Source: Planctomycetales bacterium (lineage in GTDB: Bacteria > Planctomycetota > Planctomycetia > Pirellulales > Pirellulaceae). From it: 46,765 bases of DNA. Positions 9,802 through 18,041 of this stretch are shown here, in pieces (position 1 is the first letter of the stretch; each line of letters starts with the position of its first letter). Made by a program: the position numbers and the translations under genes. The DNA lies in assembly GCA_020427005.1 (NCBI GenBank), contig JAGQOY010000030.1, positions 1-46,765 of the forward strand, given 5' to 3'. Below the pieces are notes generated by a model, which was given only the letters and a program-made list of their open reading frames with translations, was not told where the DNA came from and did no database searches.

Positions 9802-10112
9802 TTAGCTCTAATTTTCAATGGAGACCACTTTAGGGGCAAAATTGTGGCAGATGTACCCCTCAAAGACGTCAATACACCTTTGAAAATCAACTCGAAATAA
9901 TAAGGTTGCCCCCCAATTGCTACAAGGCCTAAAGAAGTGGCCCAAATATTGTTTTGCGTTGCAATTCCTCTAGATAGGTCCCTGGTGAGAACCGAAAGCA
10001 CCGGACAAAGCACTAACTTCCACACAAAAACAATACCCGCTCACACGGGGGGGGTATATTGTTTTATCTGCATTTTGGAATGTGGGTCGAAGATGAAATG
10101 GTGATCAATCGA
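9802..10112. other. Intergenic region upstream of yajC
   Basis: About 310 bases without a supported gene. It contains the intrinsic terminator of the upstream DUF2237 operon (listed separately) and, by position, the yajC-secDF promoter, which I could not identify. An 8-base G run at 10047-10054 lies in the terminator loop region. Confidence 0.5.
10027..10065 (-). terminator. Intrinsic terminator after the DUF2237 gene
   Basis: AAAACAAT (10027-10034) pairs with ATTGTTTT (10058-10065), and ACCC (10035-10038) with GGGT (10052-10055), leaving a 2-base bulge and a loop that includes a run of Gs. Read on the minus strand the hairpin is followed by a U tract, about 50 bases past the DUF2237 stop codon. 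The symmetrical A and T tracts could let it work in both directions. Confidence 0.6.
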
Positions 10113-10496
10113 TCATTCATCCATTAGCGAGTCTCCCGTGGCATATTCTTTTAGAACCTCCAAATCAACGAACTCGAGAACTGACATATGAGTCGCAAGG
10201 AGGTTTACGAGTGGAGCCATCCCGGCTGCATGGGCCTCTTGCCACCGTTCGACACATAGACACCACCGATCACCTGGATTCAGTCCTGGGAATCGATAAG
10301 CTAGGTTCGGTGTAGATAAGTCATTCCCCCTTGATTTAGAAAATACCAAGAAATCCTCAGTCACCTCCACACAAACGGTATGTAATCCCACATCCTCGGG
10401 TCCCGTGTGGCAACAACCGTCTCGATAGAAGCCTGTCATTGGGTCAGTGCTGCATGACTCCAATGCGGTTCCCAATACGTTTTTGGCTCTAGACAT
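10113..10496 (-). CDS. DUF2237 family protein
   Basis: A 127-residue cytosolic protein of the DUF2237 family, whose biochemical function is not known to me. The family pattern is plain: NVLGTALESCSTDPMTGFYR, then CCHTGPEDVGLHTVCV, SKSRGNDLSTPN, and the Trp/Cys/Ala-rich block GDRWCLCVERWQEA. Conserved cysteines (in ALESC, GCCHTG and WCLCVERW) are noticeable. The ATG at 10496 is preceded by GGAAGAAAG at good spacing; an upstream in-frame start at 10538 would overlap the preceding gene by 17 bases. It follows the SDR-like gene at 25 bases and ends in an intrinsic terminator, so the two form a compact operon. Confidence 0.85.
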   Translation of the reverse strand: MSRAKNVLGTALESCSTDPMTGFYRDGCCHTGPEDVGLHTVCVEVTEDFLVFSKSRGNDLSTPNLAYRFPGLNPGDRWCLCVERWQEAHAAGMAPLVNLLATHMSVLEFVDLEVLKEYATGDSLMDE

Positions 10497-10521
10497 TTTG
10501 TGCTTTTCTTTCTTCCGCAAA

Positions 10522-11586
10522 CTAGAACTTTCCATCACGAATTTCGAAATGCGTTGGCTTGCCCAGCAAACGGCCTCCGATTTTCATCCAATTGGCAATC
10601 CATTTGATCAGCAAATCACCCTCGAGCCGTTCAGGTCCAAGCTTTTCGAGCAAGAAATCAGTATTACTCAACAACGCCGTATCTTGCTCCAGGCCCAAGA
10701 TCTGCGGAACTTTGCCGAAATATAACCCAAACAGCTCAGCGACTTTTCGGTGACTATAAACTTTGCGACTTGTAAGATTGATGGCTGTCGCAGGGACCGT
10801 ACATAGGTCAAAACACCTGAGAATGTAGTTATTTGCATCTCCTTGCCATATAGCGTTGAAATACCCCATTGATACGTCGACAGGCAGATCATGATAGACT
10901 TTATAGGCGATGTCCGAGAGCACGCCGTATCTAAGGTCATGGGCATAATTAAGTCGAACATTTGTTAGCGGAGAATGGAATTGGCGGGAAAAGTATTCAA
11001 ATAATCGTTCTCGTGCCACGGCGGCGTTTGGGTATTCACCAATGGGCGTCAAACTGTCGCTTTCGCGGCTGCCACCATAATCCAACCGTGTCATGGGGTA
11101 AACGTTTCCGGTTGAAAGGGCGACTACGCGAGCACCTGCGAAATGTTCGGCAGCAAGCATTGGGCTCAGTGTATTGGTAACCCACGTGGGAGAGGGGTCA
11201 GCACTCGTTCCGAATTTCATTCCTACTAGATACAACACATTTTCGCTTTTCGGCAACCGTTGCACGCTGCTACGAGTCAGCATATCAACCTGTTGCGTTC
11301 GAATGCCGTGTGCCTCGAACCAGGCTGCCGTATCTTGATTGCTGAACCGACTAGCTGCGACAATTTCAAGGGGATGCCCTGCTGCCTCAGCCGCACGTTT
11401 TGCCATCAACGCCAGCGACGGCCCCATTTTTCCACTAGCACCAATCATCACCAGCGGACTCGAAAGATTTCGGATAGTTGCTACCAATTCAGGAGATGGA
11501 TCAGTTAACACCTGATCCAACTGCGTTTCGGAATCGATAGTTGCGGGATATAAACTGCTCATTGGTCGTTCTAGTTTCGATAACAA
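10522..11586 (-). CDS. NAD-dependent epimerase/dehydratase-like (atypical extended SDR)
   Basis: A 354-residue protein with an N-terminal Rossmann fold: SPLVMIGASGKMGPSLALMAKRA carries the GxxGxxG nucleotide-binding motif. It resembles NAD-dependent epimerases acting on sugars or isoprenoid-like substrates, but the substrate is unknown. The active site is unusual: where extended SDRs have YxxxK, this protein has GEYPNAAVARERL, with Tyr but no Lys at the expected place, and the upstream Ser/Thr is in ALSTGNVYP. It may bind a nucleotide without normal redox chemistry, or use the Arg. An internal ATG (residue 9, position 11562) is an alternative start. The DUF2237 gene follows on the same strand. 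Confidence 0.75.
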   Translation of the reverse strand: MLSKLERPMSSLYPATIDSETQLDQVLTDPSPELVATIRNLSSPLVMIGASGKMGPSLALMAKRAAEAAGHPLEIVAASRFSNQDTAAWFEAHGIRTQQVDMLTRSSVQRLPKSENVLYLVGMKFGTSADPSPTWVTNTLSPMLAAEHFAGARVVALSTGNVYPMTRLDYGGSRESDSLTPIGEYPNAAVARERLFEYFSRQFHSPLTNVRLNYAHDLRYGVLSDIAYKVYHDLPVDVSMGYFNAIWQGDANNYILRCFDLCTVPATAINLTSRKVYSHRKVAELFGLYFGKVPQILGLEQDTALLSNTDFLLEKLGPERLEGDLLIKWIANWMKIGGRLLGKPTHFEIRDGKF

Positions 11587-11749
11587 AGCTATTCACTCAG
11601 ACGAGTGTCAAAACAGGTTAGTTGGGGATAGTTAGGTGCCGCCTATGTCACCTTGTACAACCGAGTTGGCATTGACGGTGTGTTAACCAGATAGATCCTC
11701 AAGCAGAATATTCCGACTGAGGTTACCAAATCAGTGGACTCAAAAGCGA

Positions 11750-12613
11750 ATGCAAGATAATAACTTATCCGGCCAGGCAGAAAAAAGTAGGCTGCAAGTC
11801 AGGCCCCTAAAGCAGGACGATATTCCACGAGCCATGGAATTGGTGGCCGCGGCAGGTTGGAATCAAACTCCCACTGACTGGAAAAGAATGGTTAACGCTT
11901 CGCCACAGTCGTGTTTTCAGGCGACTCTGGATGAACTTCTTGTCGGGACAATTACATCTTTGGCTTACGGCCAACAACTGGCGTGGATAGGAATGATGCT
12001 GATAGCACCTGAATATCAACGACAAGGTATAGGGCGTCTACTCATGCAGCACATGATCGAACATCTAAGAGACAAAAACGTACAATCGATCATGTTGGAT
12101 GCAACGCCCGCTGGTGAAGGACTGTATCGGAAACTCGGCTTTCAAGTTTGTAGCCATTTAAGAAGATGGCGACGCGACAAAAGCCCGGCTGCATCGCAAA
12201 TTTTTGGCGATACAGCTGCGGACCGTACCGAGCTTGACCAGGATCAATTGACCCTTGATAAGTTGGCATTTGGAGTCGATAGGAGCTTCTGGTTGTCCCA
12301 ACTTGCTGCGGATTCTTGGTGCACGCAACGCGACAAAGGATTTGGAATGAGACGTTCAGGTCGCCTATGCGATTACATCGGACCAGTTATTTCCCAAGAT
12401 CACGCAACTGCCGAATCGTTGATCATCGAACTGGAATCGACAACCCGCGAGATATTCTGGGACATTCCAGCTGAAAATGTGCATGCGGAAAACTTGGCGC
12501 GAAAACTTGGATTCTCACCTGTTAGAGAATTGTCACGAATGTGGCTAGATAACTACACAGTCCCTACTTTTCCCACGTGGCAGTACGCGATTTGTGACCC
12601 CGCCACAGGATAG
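11750..12613 (+). CDS. GNAT family N-acetyltransferase with a second GNAT-like C-terminal domain
   Basis: A 287-residue acetyltransferase. Residues about 15-145 form a standard GNAT domain: LQVRPLKQDDIPRAMELV at the start, acetyl-CoA binding motif PEYQRQGIGRLLMQHMI (Q/RxxGxG/A), and GLYRKLGF at its end. The C-terminal half (about 165-280) resembles the second GNAT-like domain of YitH-type proteins, with GFGMRRSGRLCDYIGPV and ENLARKLGFSPVREL. The acceptor substrate is not predictable. The gene starts at ATG, is divergent from the SDR-like gene and convergent with nadC; no operon partner is visible. Confidence 0.85.
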   Translation: MQDNNLSGQAEKSRLQVRPLKQDDIPRAMELVAAAGWNQTPTDWKRMVNASPQSCFQATLDELLVGTITSLAYGQQLAWIGMMLIAPEYQRQGIGRLLMQHMIEHLRDKNVQSIMLDATPAGEGLYRKLGFQVCSHLRRWRRDKSPAASQIFGDTAADRTELDQDQLTLDKLAFGVDRSFWLSQLAADSWCTQRDKGFGMRRSGRLCDYIGPVISQDHATAESLIIELESTTREIFWDIPAENVHAENLARKLGFSPVRELSRMWLDNYTVPTFPTWQYAICDPATG

Positions 12614-12721
12614 GATCCTCGGAAAGAGACGTATATTTCGCCCGTTGGATCAATCATTTACTTGAAACCATTGGCATACGCCTGTGCGATTCGCACTTGT
12701 GCCCAAGGGCGTGATGGAGAT

Positions 12722-13660
12722 CTAGGAGTTCTCGAACTGCCAATCCAGACCTAGGTCTAAATTCACCGCAGAATGAGTCAAAGCCCCGACACTGATTCGA
12801 TCGACTCCAGATTCTGCAATCCCGCGTAAGCTGTCCAGCCGAACTCCCCCGGAAGCCTCCAGTTCAACCGCACGATCTGTTTCATTGCGCATGCGGACTG
12901 CTTCACAGAGTTGCTCATTGGTCATGTTGTCCAGTAAGACGATATCGGGACTGGCCGTCAGAGCATCCGCCAATTGCAGTAACGTATCAACTTCGATTTC
13001 TACGATCGCATCGGTAGCCACATCGGGCTGCTTTTCCAAAAAAGACCTAGCTTGACAGATTGCCTGGCTTGGACTGAGCAGCTGTCCAGTTACACGCTGA
13101 TGGCAAGCCAGATGATTGTCCTTAATCAAAATGGCGTCATACAATCCTTGCCGATGATTTCGACCTCCCCCACAGCGTACTGCATATTTCTCCAGTTGGC
13201 GGTACCCGGGAGTCGTTTTTCGAGTGTCATAAAGCCTTACGGGAAGATCGCGAATAAGTTCCACATATTGTTGAGTCAGGCTTGCTATTCCGCATAACTT
13301 TCCCAGAAAATTCAATATGATTCGCTCACAAGTAAGTACGTCGCGGGCTTCGCCACTCAACGTTGCCAGAGCTTGACTAGCTTGAAAAGATTGCCCATCC
13401 GTGATTTGGCACCGGCAATCGATTTTTGCACCTAAAGTTTCGATCATCCACGGAACAAGTGTTAAACCAGCAGCCACACCGTGGCGTCGAGCCACAATGT
13501 TGGCAGTAGCTGGCAAGCCCGGGGGCACTACAGCCACCGTTGTAAGGTCATAGCTGCGTGCCAAGTCCTCGCGAATGGCGAGCAATGTCAATTGCTCAAG
13601 ACTGTCACGAAGAAATTCGTCTGGATTTTGCTGATCAAAATCACGTCGCTCAAGTGGCAT
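12722..13660 (-). CDS. nadC: Nicotinate-nucleotide pyrophosphorylase (carboxylating), quinolinate phosphoribosyltransferase
   Basis: Converts quinolinate and PRPP to nicotinate mononucleotide, carbon dioxide and pyrophosphate in de novo NAD synthesis. Diagnostic stretches are LTCERIILNFLGKLCGIAS, the substrate block DTRKTTPGYRQLEKYAVRCG followed by GGRNHR, DAILIKDNH, and the C-terminal barrel motifs VEIEVDTL, DIVLLDNM, LEASGGV and DRISVGALTHS. The ATG at 13660 gives 312 residues, close to the family norm; an in-frame start at 13732 would add a hydrophobic 24-residue stretch that does not belong to the fold. nadA and nadB are not in this window. The gene is convergent with the GNAT gene. Confidence 0.95.
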   Translation of the reverse strand: MPLERRDFDQQNPDEFLRDSLEQLTLLAIREDLARSYDLTTVAVVPPGLPATANIVARRHGVAAGLTLVPWMIETLGAKIDCRCQITDGQSFQASQALATLSGEARDVLTCERIILNFLGKLCGIASLTQQYVELIRDLPVRLYDTRKTTPGYRQLEKYAVRCGGGRNHRQGLYDAILIKDNHLACHQRVTGQLLSPSQAICQARSFLEKQPDVATDAIVEIEVDTLLQLADALTASPDIVLLDNMTNEQLCEAVRMRNETDRAVELEASGGVRLDSLRGIAESGVDRISVGALTHSAVNLDLGLDWQFENS

Positions 13661-14134
13661 GCGTTCTGTTCCGGGAATGATTTGAAAGGAGCTTACTACT
13701 AGTGCAGAGCATACAAAGATTGTGCAGGGCACACAAAGATATCAGCATCTGCGTCAAACGCCTCACTTGTAGCTGACCGCCCCTCGAGAACATCCGTTAG
13801 CATCCTTTTTCACGCATCGACTGCGATTCTTTAGTCTCGGATTTTGCAGTAGCTGCAGAGCATTGCAACGGTTTACCTGCCAATCCCGATTAGATTACAA
13901 TCTTTATCCAATCCTACCAAGATGCCTGAAGGTCAGATGCCTAACAGGTCACACTTACAACCCGATCTTTATTAGCTCAGAAGTCGCTCAATAATAGGAG
14001 TCCGCATTGGTGTAGGTAGGATCGGTTTCAGTTTGTCTTTTTGCTGACCGGGCGGAAACGCCGGAAACCTATCTAACTGAAATTATGTAAATGATTGTTG
14101 AGTGACTTCATAGCGATTAGGGACCCAATTTCCT
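13661..14134. other. Intergenic region between divergent nadC and yeeE-like genes
   Basis: About 470 bases with no supported coding sequence. It includes a short direct repeat (AGATGCCT at about 13920 and again 15 bases later) and, near its right end, the structured element listed separately at 14024-14084. Confidence 0.5.
14024..14084 (+). ncRNA. Candidate structured leader upstream of the YeeE-type transporter gene
   Basis: An outer stem TTTCAGTT (14026-14033) with AACTGAAA (14075-14082), extendable by two G-U pairs, encloses a compact GC-rich hairpin: CC-g-GGCG (14048-14054), GAAA loop and CGCC-GG (14059-14064), with one bulged G. GAAA is a GNRA tetraloop, a hallmark of functional RNA. 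The element ends 50 bases before the downstream ATG. I do not recognise a known riboswitch; its ligand or role is open. Confidence 0.35.
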
Positions 14135-14614
14135 ATGCATGCCGTTTTTGACATTTGGCACTGGTCCATTTCCGGAATACTAATTGGCTTGACAGTGCCT
14201 ATGTTATTCTGGTGTGCCGGTAAGAGTTTTGGAATCTCAACCAGTCTCCAACAATTGGGGGCAATGTGCTCACCTAATAGCCGATTGGATTACCTGCGAA
14301 AATTCGATCAACGCGAGAATTTTTGGACAGTTGTATTTGTTGCTGGAATAGCAGCTGGCGCGGGCCTGGCCAATCAGTTCTTAACCTCCGAATCGGTCGA
14401 GTTCTTGCCTAATAGCTTCTACTCTTGGGTAGGCGCTACAAAACTACTGATCGGAGGTTTCTTGATAGGGTTCGGTACGCGTTACGCTGGAGGGTGTACA
14501 TCGGGGCACTCCATTACCGGCATTGCCCATGCAAACTGGGCTAGCCTTTGGGCCACGATTTGCTTTTTCATTGGTGGTCTGGCGGTTACTTGGTTTATAC
14601 TCTTCGAGCCGTAG
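14135..14614 (+). CDS. YeeE/YedE (TsuA-like) sulfur transport family membrane protein
   Basis: A 159-residue integral membrane protein with about four transmembrane segments, related to the halves of YeeE/TsuA thiosulfate transporters. The family motif GGCTSGHSITGI is present near residue 125, and KSFGISTSLQQLGAMC near residue 30 supplies the second conserved Cys-containing block. Known short members usually occur as two adjacent genes that together make the channel; here only one half is encoded and the next gene is a sulfatase. It may work as a homo-oligomer or with a partner elsewhere. Transport of thiosulfate or a related sulfur species is inferred from the family. Confidence 0.8.
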   Translation: MHAVFDIWHWSISGILIGLTVPMLFWCAGKSFGISTSLQQLGAMCSPNSRLDYLRKFDQRENFWTVVFVAGIAAGAGLANQFLTSESVEFLPNSFYSWVGATKLLIGGFLIGFGTRYAGGCTSGHSITGIAHANWASLWATICFFIGGLAVTWFILFEP

Positions 14615-14714
14615 GGCCATGGTTGTCAGCGAGCAATCAATTCGCTGATGATTGGATCTCACGCGACATTTAGTGATTTAGGATTGATTTGGGCATCATT
14701 GAAGGCTTAGTGAA

Positions 14715-16262
14715 ATGAAAACTCTGAGGTCAAACCAGAACAACAAATACCCTTTTGGGCTTGCCATAGCAGCCTGGCTCTTTTTTGGGTTGAGCCTTCA
14801 GGGAATTGCTGTCGCAGCCCAACGCCCAAACTTCCTGTTTATTTTGACTGACGATCAATCTCCTTACACCTTGAAAGCGTACGGCAACACGGAGTGTCAG
14901 ACTCCAAATATCGATCGCATTGCAAGCGAGGGTATGGTGTTACACGATGCACATCACATGGGATCGTGGTCCGGTGCGGTTTGTCGTCCATCAAGAACGA
15001 TGATCATGACAGGTCGTTCCGTTTGGCGCATTCCAGGTAACAACAACCAAACTCCCAGTGGCTTGAAGGATCCGATTGCTCAACAAGCTTTGGTTGAATA
15101 CGTGGCGGCTCGTAGTATGCCCGCTCTATTCAAGTCGGCTGGATACATAACATTTCGTACCTGCAAACGCGGAAATACATTTCCTCCTGCCAGTCAACTA
15201 TTTGATGTACTTCACGAGAAAGATATGCGTGAGGGAAATGATGAACATGGCAGCAAGTGGCATGGGGATCGTGCCATGGATTTTCTAGAAGAACGCCAAA
15301 CAAGTGAGAGTAGGCAACCGTTCTTGATGTTTTTAGGATTCTCTCATCCGCATGACCCTCGCAACGGGAAGCCAGAATACTTAGCCAAATACGGTGCCCA
15401 AAATGTCACGGAGCCACCGCAATCGGTCAACCCGCTGGCACCAAAACTGCAGATTAACTACCTACCTGAACACCCGTTCCATCATGGTCATCCAGGACTT
15501 AGAGATGAAACCAAAGTTAGCGGTGTATTGACGAGCCGAACCGAAGCGACCATTCGCAACGAACTGGGGCGAGAATATGCATGCATCGAGAATATTGATG
15601 CGCAGGTAGGTCGCGTCCTAGATAAACTTCAGGAGTTGGGGGAGCTAGAAAATACATACGTGTTTTATACAGCCGATCACGGAATCGCTGTCGGACGCCA
15701 CGGCTTGACTGGCAAACAGAACCTTTACGAGCATACTTGGCGCGTTCCGATGTTAGTAAAAGGACCAGGAATTCAGGCCGGCTCGGAAGGTTCGGGCTTC
15801 GTTTATCTTATGGACGTGTTGCCAACGATGCTGGATTTTGCTGGGATCTCCCGGCCCGATGGCATGGATGGTATCAGTTTTCGACCTGTGCTTGAGGGAA
15901 AACTCCCGCGGATAAGGGACGTTCTTTACGGAGTCTATTGTGGAGGCACCAAGCCCGGTATGCGCAGTGTAAAAACTGCGGATGGTTGGAAGTTGATCAA
16001 GTACGATGTCATGGATGGGCAAGTGCGCCAGTCTCAACTTTTCAACTTAAATGTTAATCCTCACGAGTTGTTACCTGAACATCGGTCCGCTGATGTAATC
16101 CGCTTGACCGGCAATTCGCCCGGACAGGACCAAATAAATTTGGCTGGTATGAATGAAAGCCGACAGAAACAGGAGGAGCTCGAGAGACTATTACTTGCAT
16201 TACAAGTTCAATATGGCGATCCATATCGGCTTTGGGACCAACCTGCGATTGAAGCCAAATAG
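14715..16262 (+). CDS. Secreted sulfatase (formylglycine-dependent)
   Basis: A 515-residue type I sulfatase that hydrolyses sulfate esters, exported through a Sec signal peptide (hydrophobic stretch about residues 14-35, ending in AVAAQ). The mature N-terminus RPNFLFILTDDQS supplies the metal-binding Asp pair. Cys90 in the signature VCRPSRTMIMTGR is the residue converted to formylglycine by a maturase encoded elsewhere. Further metal and active-site motifs are FLGFSHPHDPR, YTADHGIAVGRHGLTGKQNLYEH and, near the C-terminus, the LFNLNVNPHEL block typical of the family. The substrate (a sulfated polysaccharide is likely in a marine planctomycete) cannot be assigned. The YeeE-like sulfur transporter gene lies 100 bases upstream. 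Confidence 0.93.
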   Translation: MKTLRSNQNNKYPFGLAIAAWLFFGLSLQGIAVAAQRPNFLFILTDDQSPYTLKAYGNTECQTPNIDRIASEGMVLHDAHHMGSWSGAVCRPSRTMIMTGRSVWRIPGNNNQTPSGLKDPIAQQALVEYVAARSMPALFKSAGYITFRTCKRGNTFPPASQLFDVLHEKDMREGNDEHGSKWHGDRAMDFLEERQTSESRQPFLMFLGFSHPHDPRNGKPEYLAKYGAQNVTEPPQSVNPLAPKLQINYLPEHPFHHGHPGLRDETKVSGVLTSRTEATIRNELGREYACIENIDAQVGRVLDKLQELGELENTYVFYTADHGIAVGRHGLTGKQNLYEHTWRVPMLVKGPGIQAGSEGSGFVYLMDVLPTMLDFAGISRPDGMDGISFRPVLEGKLPRIRDVLYGVYCGGTKPGMRSVKTADGWKLIKYDVMDGQVRQSQLFNLNVNPHELLPEHRSADVIRLTGNSPGQDQINLAGMNESRQKQEELERLLLALQVQYGDPYRLWDQPAIEAK

Positions 16263-16281
16263 CGTCTGCTAAAACCGTGTA

Positions 16282-16497
16282 TCAGTTTATCCAAACTCGC
16301 ACAAGTTTTAGAAACAGCAGTAGAAATGGCACAGCATGAAGGACAAGGTCAAAGATGTCGATGGGACGCGCCAATTTCCCTTGCGTCAGCATGCGTATTT
16401 TTTCAACGATATGCGGTTCGGGAAAAAATGGGGCGAGTCCCAAAGTTAAGCAGAAAATGAAGACTACAGCCCAAGGTATCTTATCAAGCCACAGCAT
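16282..16497 (-). CDS. Small two-helix membrane protein
   Basis: A 71-residue protein with two hydrophobic helices: KIPWAVVFIFCLTLGLAPFF and DLVLHAVPFLLLFLKLVRVW, linked by a polar stretch with PEPHIVEKIRML and LARPIDIFD. The pattern LDKIPW...GLAPF.PEPH..EK..ML...L.RPIDIFD resembles short proteins often labelled RND transporter in bacterial genomes, but it is far too small to be an RND pump and no function is established that I know of. The ATG at 16497 is preferred to an upstream TTG at 16521 because it matches the family N-terminus (MLWLDKIP). It follows the larger membrane protein gene by 25 bases. Confidence 0.7.
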   Translation of the reverse strand: MLWLDKIPWAVVFIFCLTLGLAPFFPEPHIVEKIRMLTQGKLARPIDIFDLVLHAVPFLLLFLKLVRVWIN

Positions 16498-16522
16498 TGG
16501 AAGGCCCTTTCTGCGTTCCAAA

Positions 16523-17761
16523 TCATGAGCTGATTAGAGGAGCAGGCACAAGAAAAAGGTGTTGGAAATACATGATTGGGGCACCCTGGGAAGCTACCAG
16601 CTGAGCCACATAAAGAGCCCCCATGTAGAACAGAACTGCCACCACCATAGGCAACATTGCTAGCCAGCGCCAAACCCAATGCCTGGGATGTAAATCGCGA
16701 ATTTGGCGTTTTCTTCCATAACCCATCGCCACTCCCAGCAGCATCTTCCCCGGAAGCAAAAGCAACACGAAAACCAAACTAGGAGCCCACAACAGTTGGC
16801 TGGGCGTAGCCTCGATTCGTAGTAGATAAAGTGGAATACTCAAGGCGCAAACTGCAAATAGGCTCATCGCATGAGCCCACGGAGCGTAGCGGAATCGCAA
16901 TCTGACACTCTTTACGTTGAACAGTTCTTGCCAACGGTTATTGGCCGCCATTTGGATCTGCAAAAACGGCAGATATAGTATCACAAAAAACAGCAGCACC
17001 GCGCCAACTAAACCTACCAAAACGGCTGGCTTAAATTCAATTGCTCGCAGACCAATGATCATCATTGTCGCTGGGAGAGCAATCCAAACCAGGGCACCCA
17101 GCGCACCCCTAGCCCCCGTCCACCATAGTTTGGGAAACTCCAGGGCAATTAACAGCGCACAAAGATCGTGACTGGCTTTTTGCCAAGTCTCAGGACGCCA
17201 AAAGCTTTTGAGAAATGCAATCGGTGCAGGCCACAGATAATGCCACCATCGGCCACCGCGCAAGGCCGCCCAGCACACGTGGATCATCCACAAGACGGTC
17301 ACCAGGAATGCCGCAAATCGCCACCGCGATGCACTCGGCGTGTTCGGCATCAACAACTGCCCCGAGTAAGATAAGTCGCATACGAACCATACGGGCAACC
17401 AGGTGAGAGTGGCCAGCGCCGCAAACACCCCCACTTTCCCAGCCAATTCGAGTCCCGGAAGCGGACGTTTTCTACCGTCGCTTTGTGCTAGTCGCCCTGC
17501 ACTTTCCAACAGGTATCCCAGGCTCGCCAGCTGCACTACGGGAATGGCGGCTACCACTGCCAGCAACAGAGCAAGGCACATAAACCGCCAAATCTGCAGC
17601 AGGATGTAACCCGGCAAATGATATATGCGAAACCGCCTCGTAAACTGAGCCGCCGGCTCGGCAGTGGCATCCTCACTGTCTATTGCCTCAACGCCCAATC
17701 CATGTTCATTCAACCGACAAATGGTAATACTGTTTCGAATGAAGGGGGGTGCTTGGGACAC
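16523..17761 (-). CDS. Polytopic membrane protein, DUF4013-like
   Basis: A 412-residue protein with about eight hydrophobic segments, for example LALLLAVVAAIPVVQLASLG, VGVFAALATLTWLPVWFV and LLWAPSLVFVLLLLPGKMLL. The segment PVVQLASLGYLLESAGRLA resembles large unnamed membrane proteins seen in planctomycetes. The N-terminal 50 residues are polar and probably cytosolic. No catalytic motif was found. The start is a GTG; no nearby ATG precedes the first membrane segment. It forms a two-gene unit with the small membrane protein downstream. The function is unknown. Confidence 0.7.
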   Translation of the reverse strand: MSQAPPFIRNSITICRLNEHGLGVEAIDSEDATAEPAAQFTRRFRIYHLPGYILLQIWRFMCLALLLAVVAAIPVVQLASLGYLLESAGRLAQSDGRKRPLPGLELAGKVGVFAALATLTWLPVWFVCDLSYSGQLLMPNTPSASRWRFAAFLVTVLWMIHVCWAALRGGRWWHYLWPAPIAFLKSFWRPETWQKASHDLCALLIALEFPKLWWTGARGALGALVWIALPATMMIIGLRAIEFKPAVLVGLVGAVLLFFVILYLPFLQIQMAANNRWQELFNVKSVRLRFRYAPWAHAMSLFAVCALSIPLYLLRIEATPSQLLWAPSLVFVLLLLPGKMLLGVAMGYGRKRQIRDLHPRHWVWRWLAMLPMVVAVLFYMGALYVAQLVASQGAPIMYFQHLFLVPAPLISS

Positions 17762-18041
17762 GATAATTGGTTTCCCATCCGGTCAGCGCAAACTCTGCAG
17801 GGACGCTAGTAATTAACCCATTCTGTATGGTAGCACACTTTGACATCGTCACCTTGGACTTCGTAACTGGGATCAACCTCTTGACGCATTGACTTCGAAT
17901 AGGCCTAAAATTTTTGCGAATTCAGGGCGACATTTTCGTGAATCGCAATATTCGCGGACGTCTGCATTCAAGAATCTCCGGTTATTTGCGCTAGGCCACC
18001 TCATTTCCCGACGATTACCAGATCGGAAAGTTCTAATGCGG

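Noticed and set aside
10047..10054. Run of eight G residues
   Set aside because: Possible slippage site, but it is non-coding and accounted for as part of the terminator loop and stem.
17937..17956. Hairpin CGTGAAT/ATTCGCG downstream of mcsB
   Set aside because: It includes a wobble pair and lacks a U tract on the minus strand, so it is not a convincing terminator.
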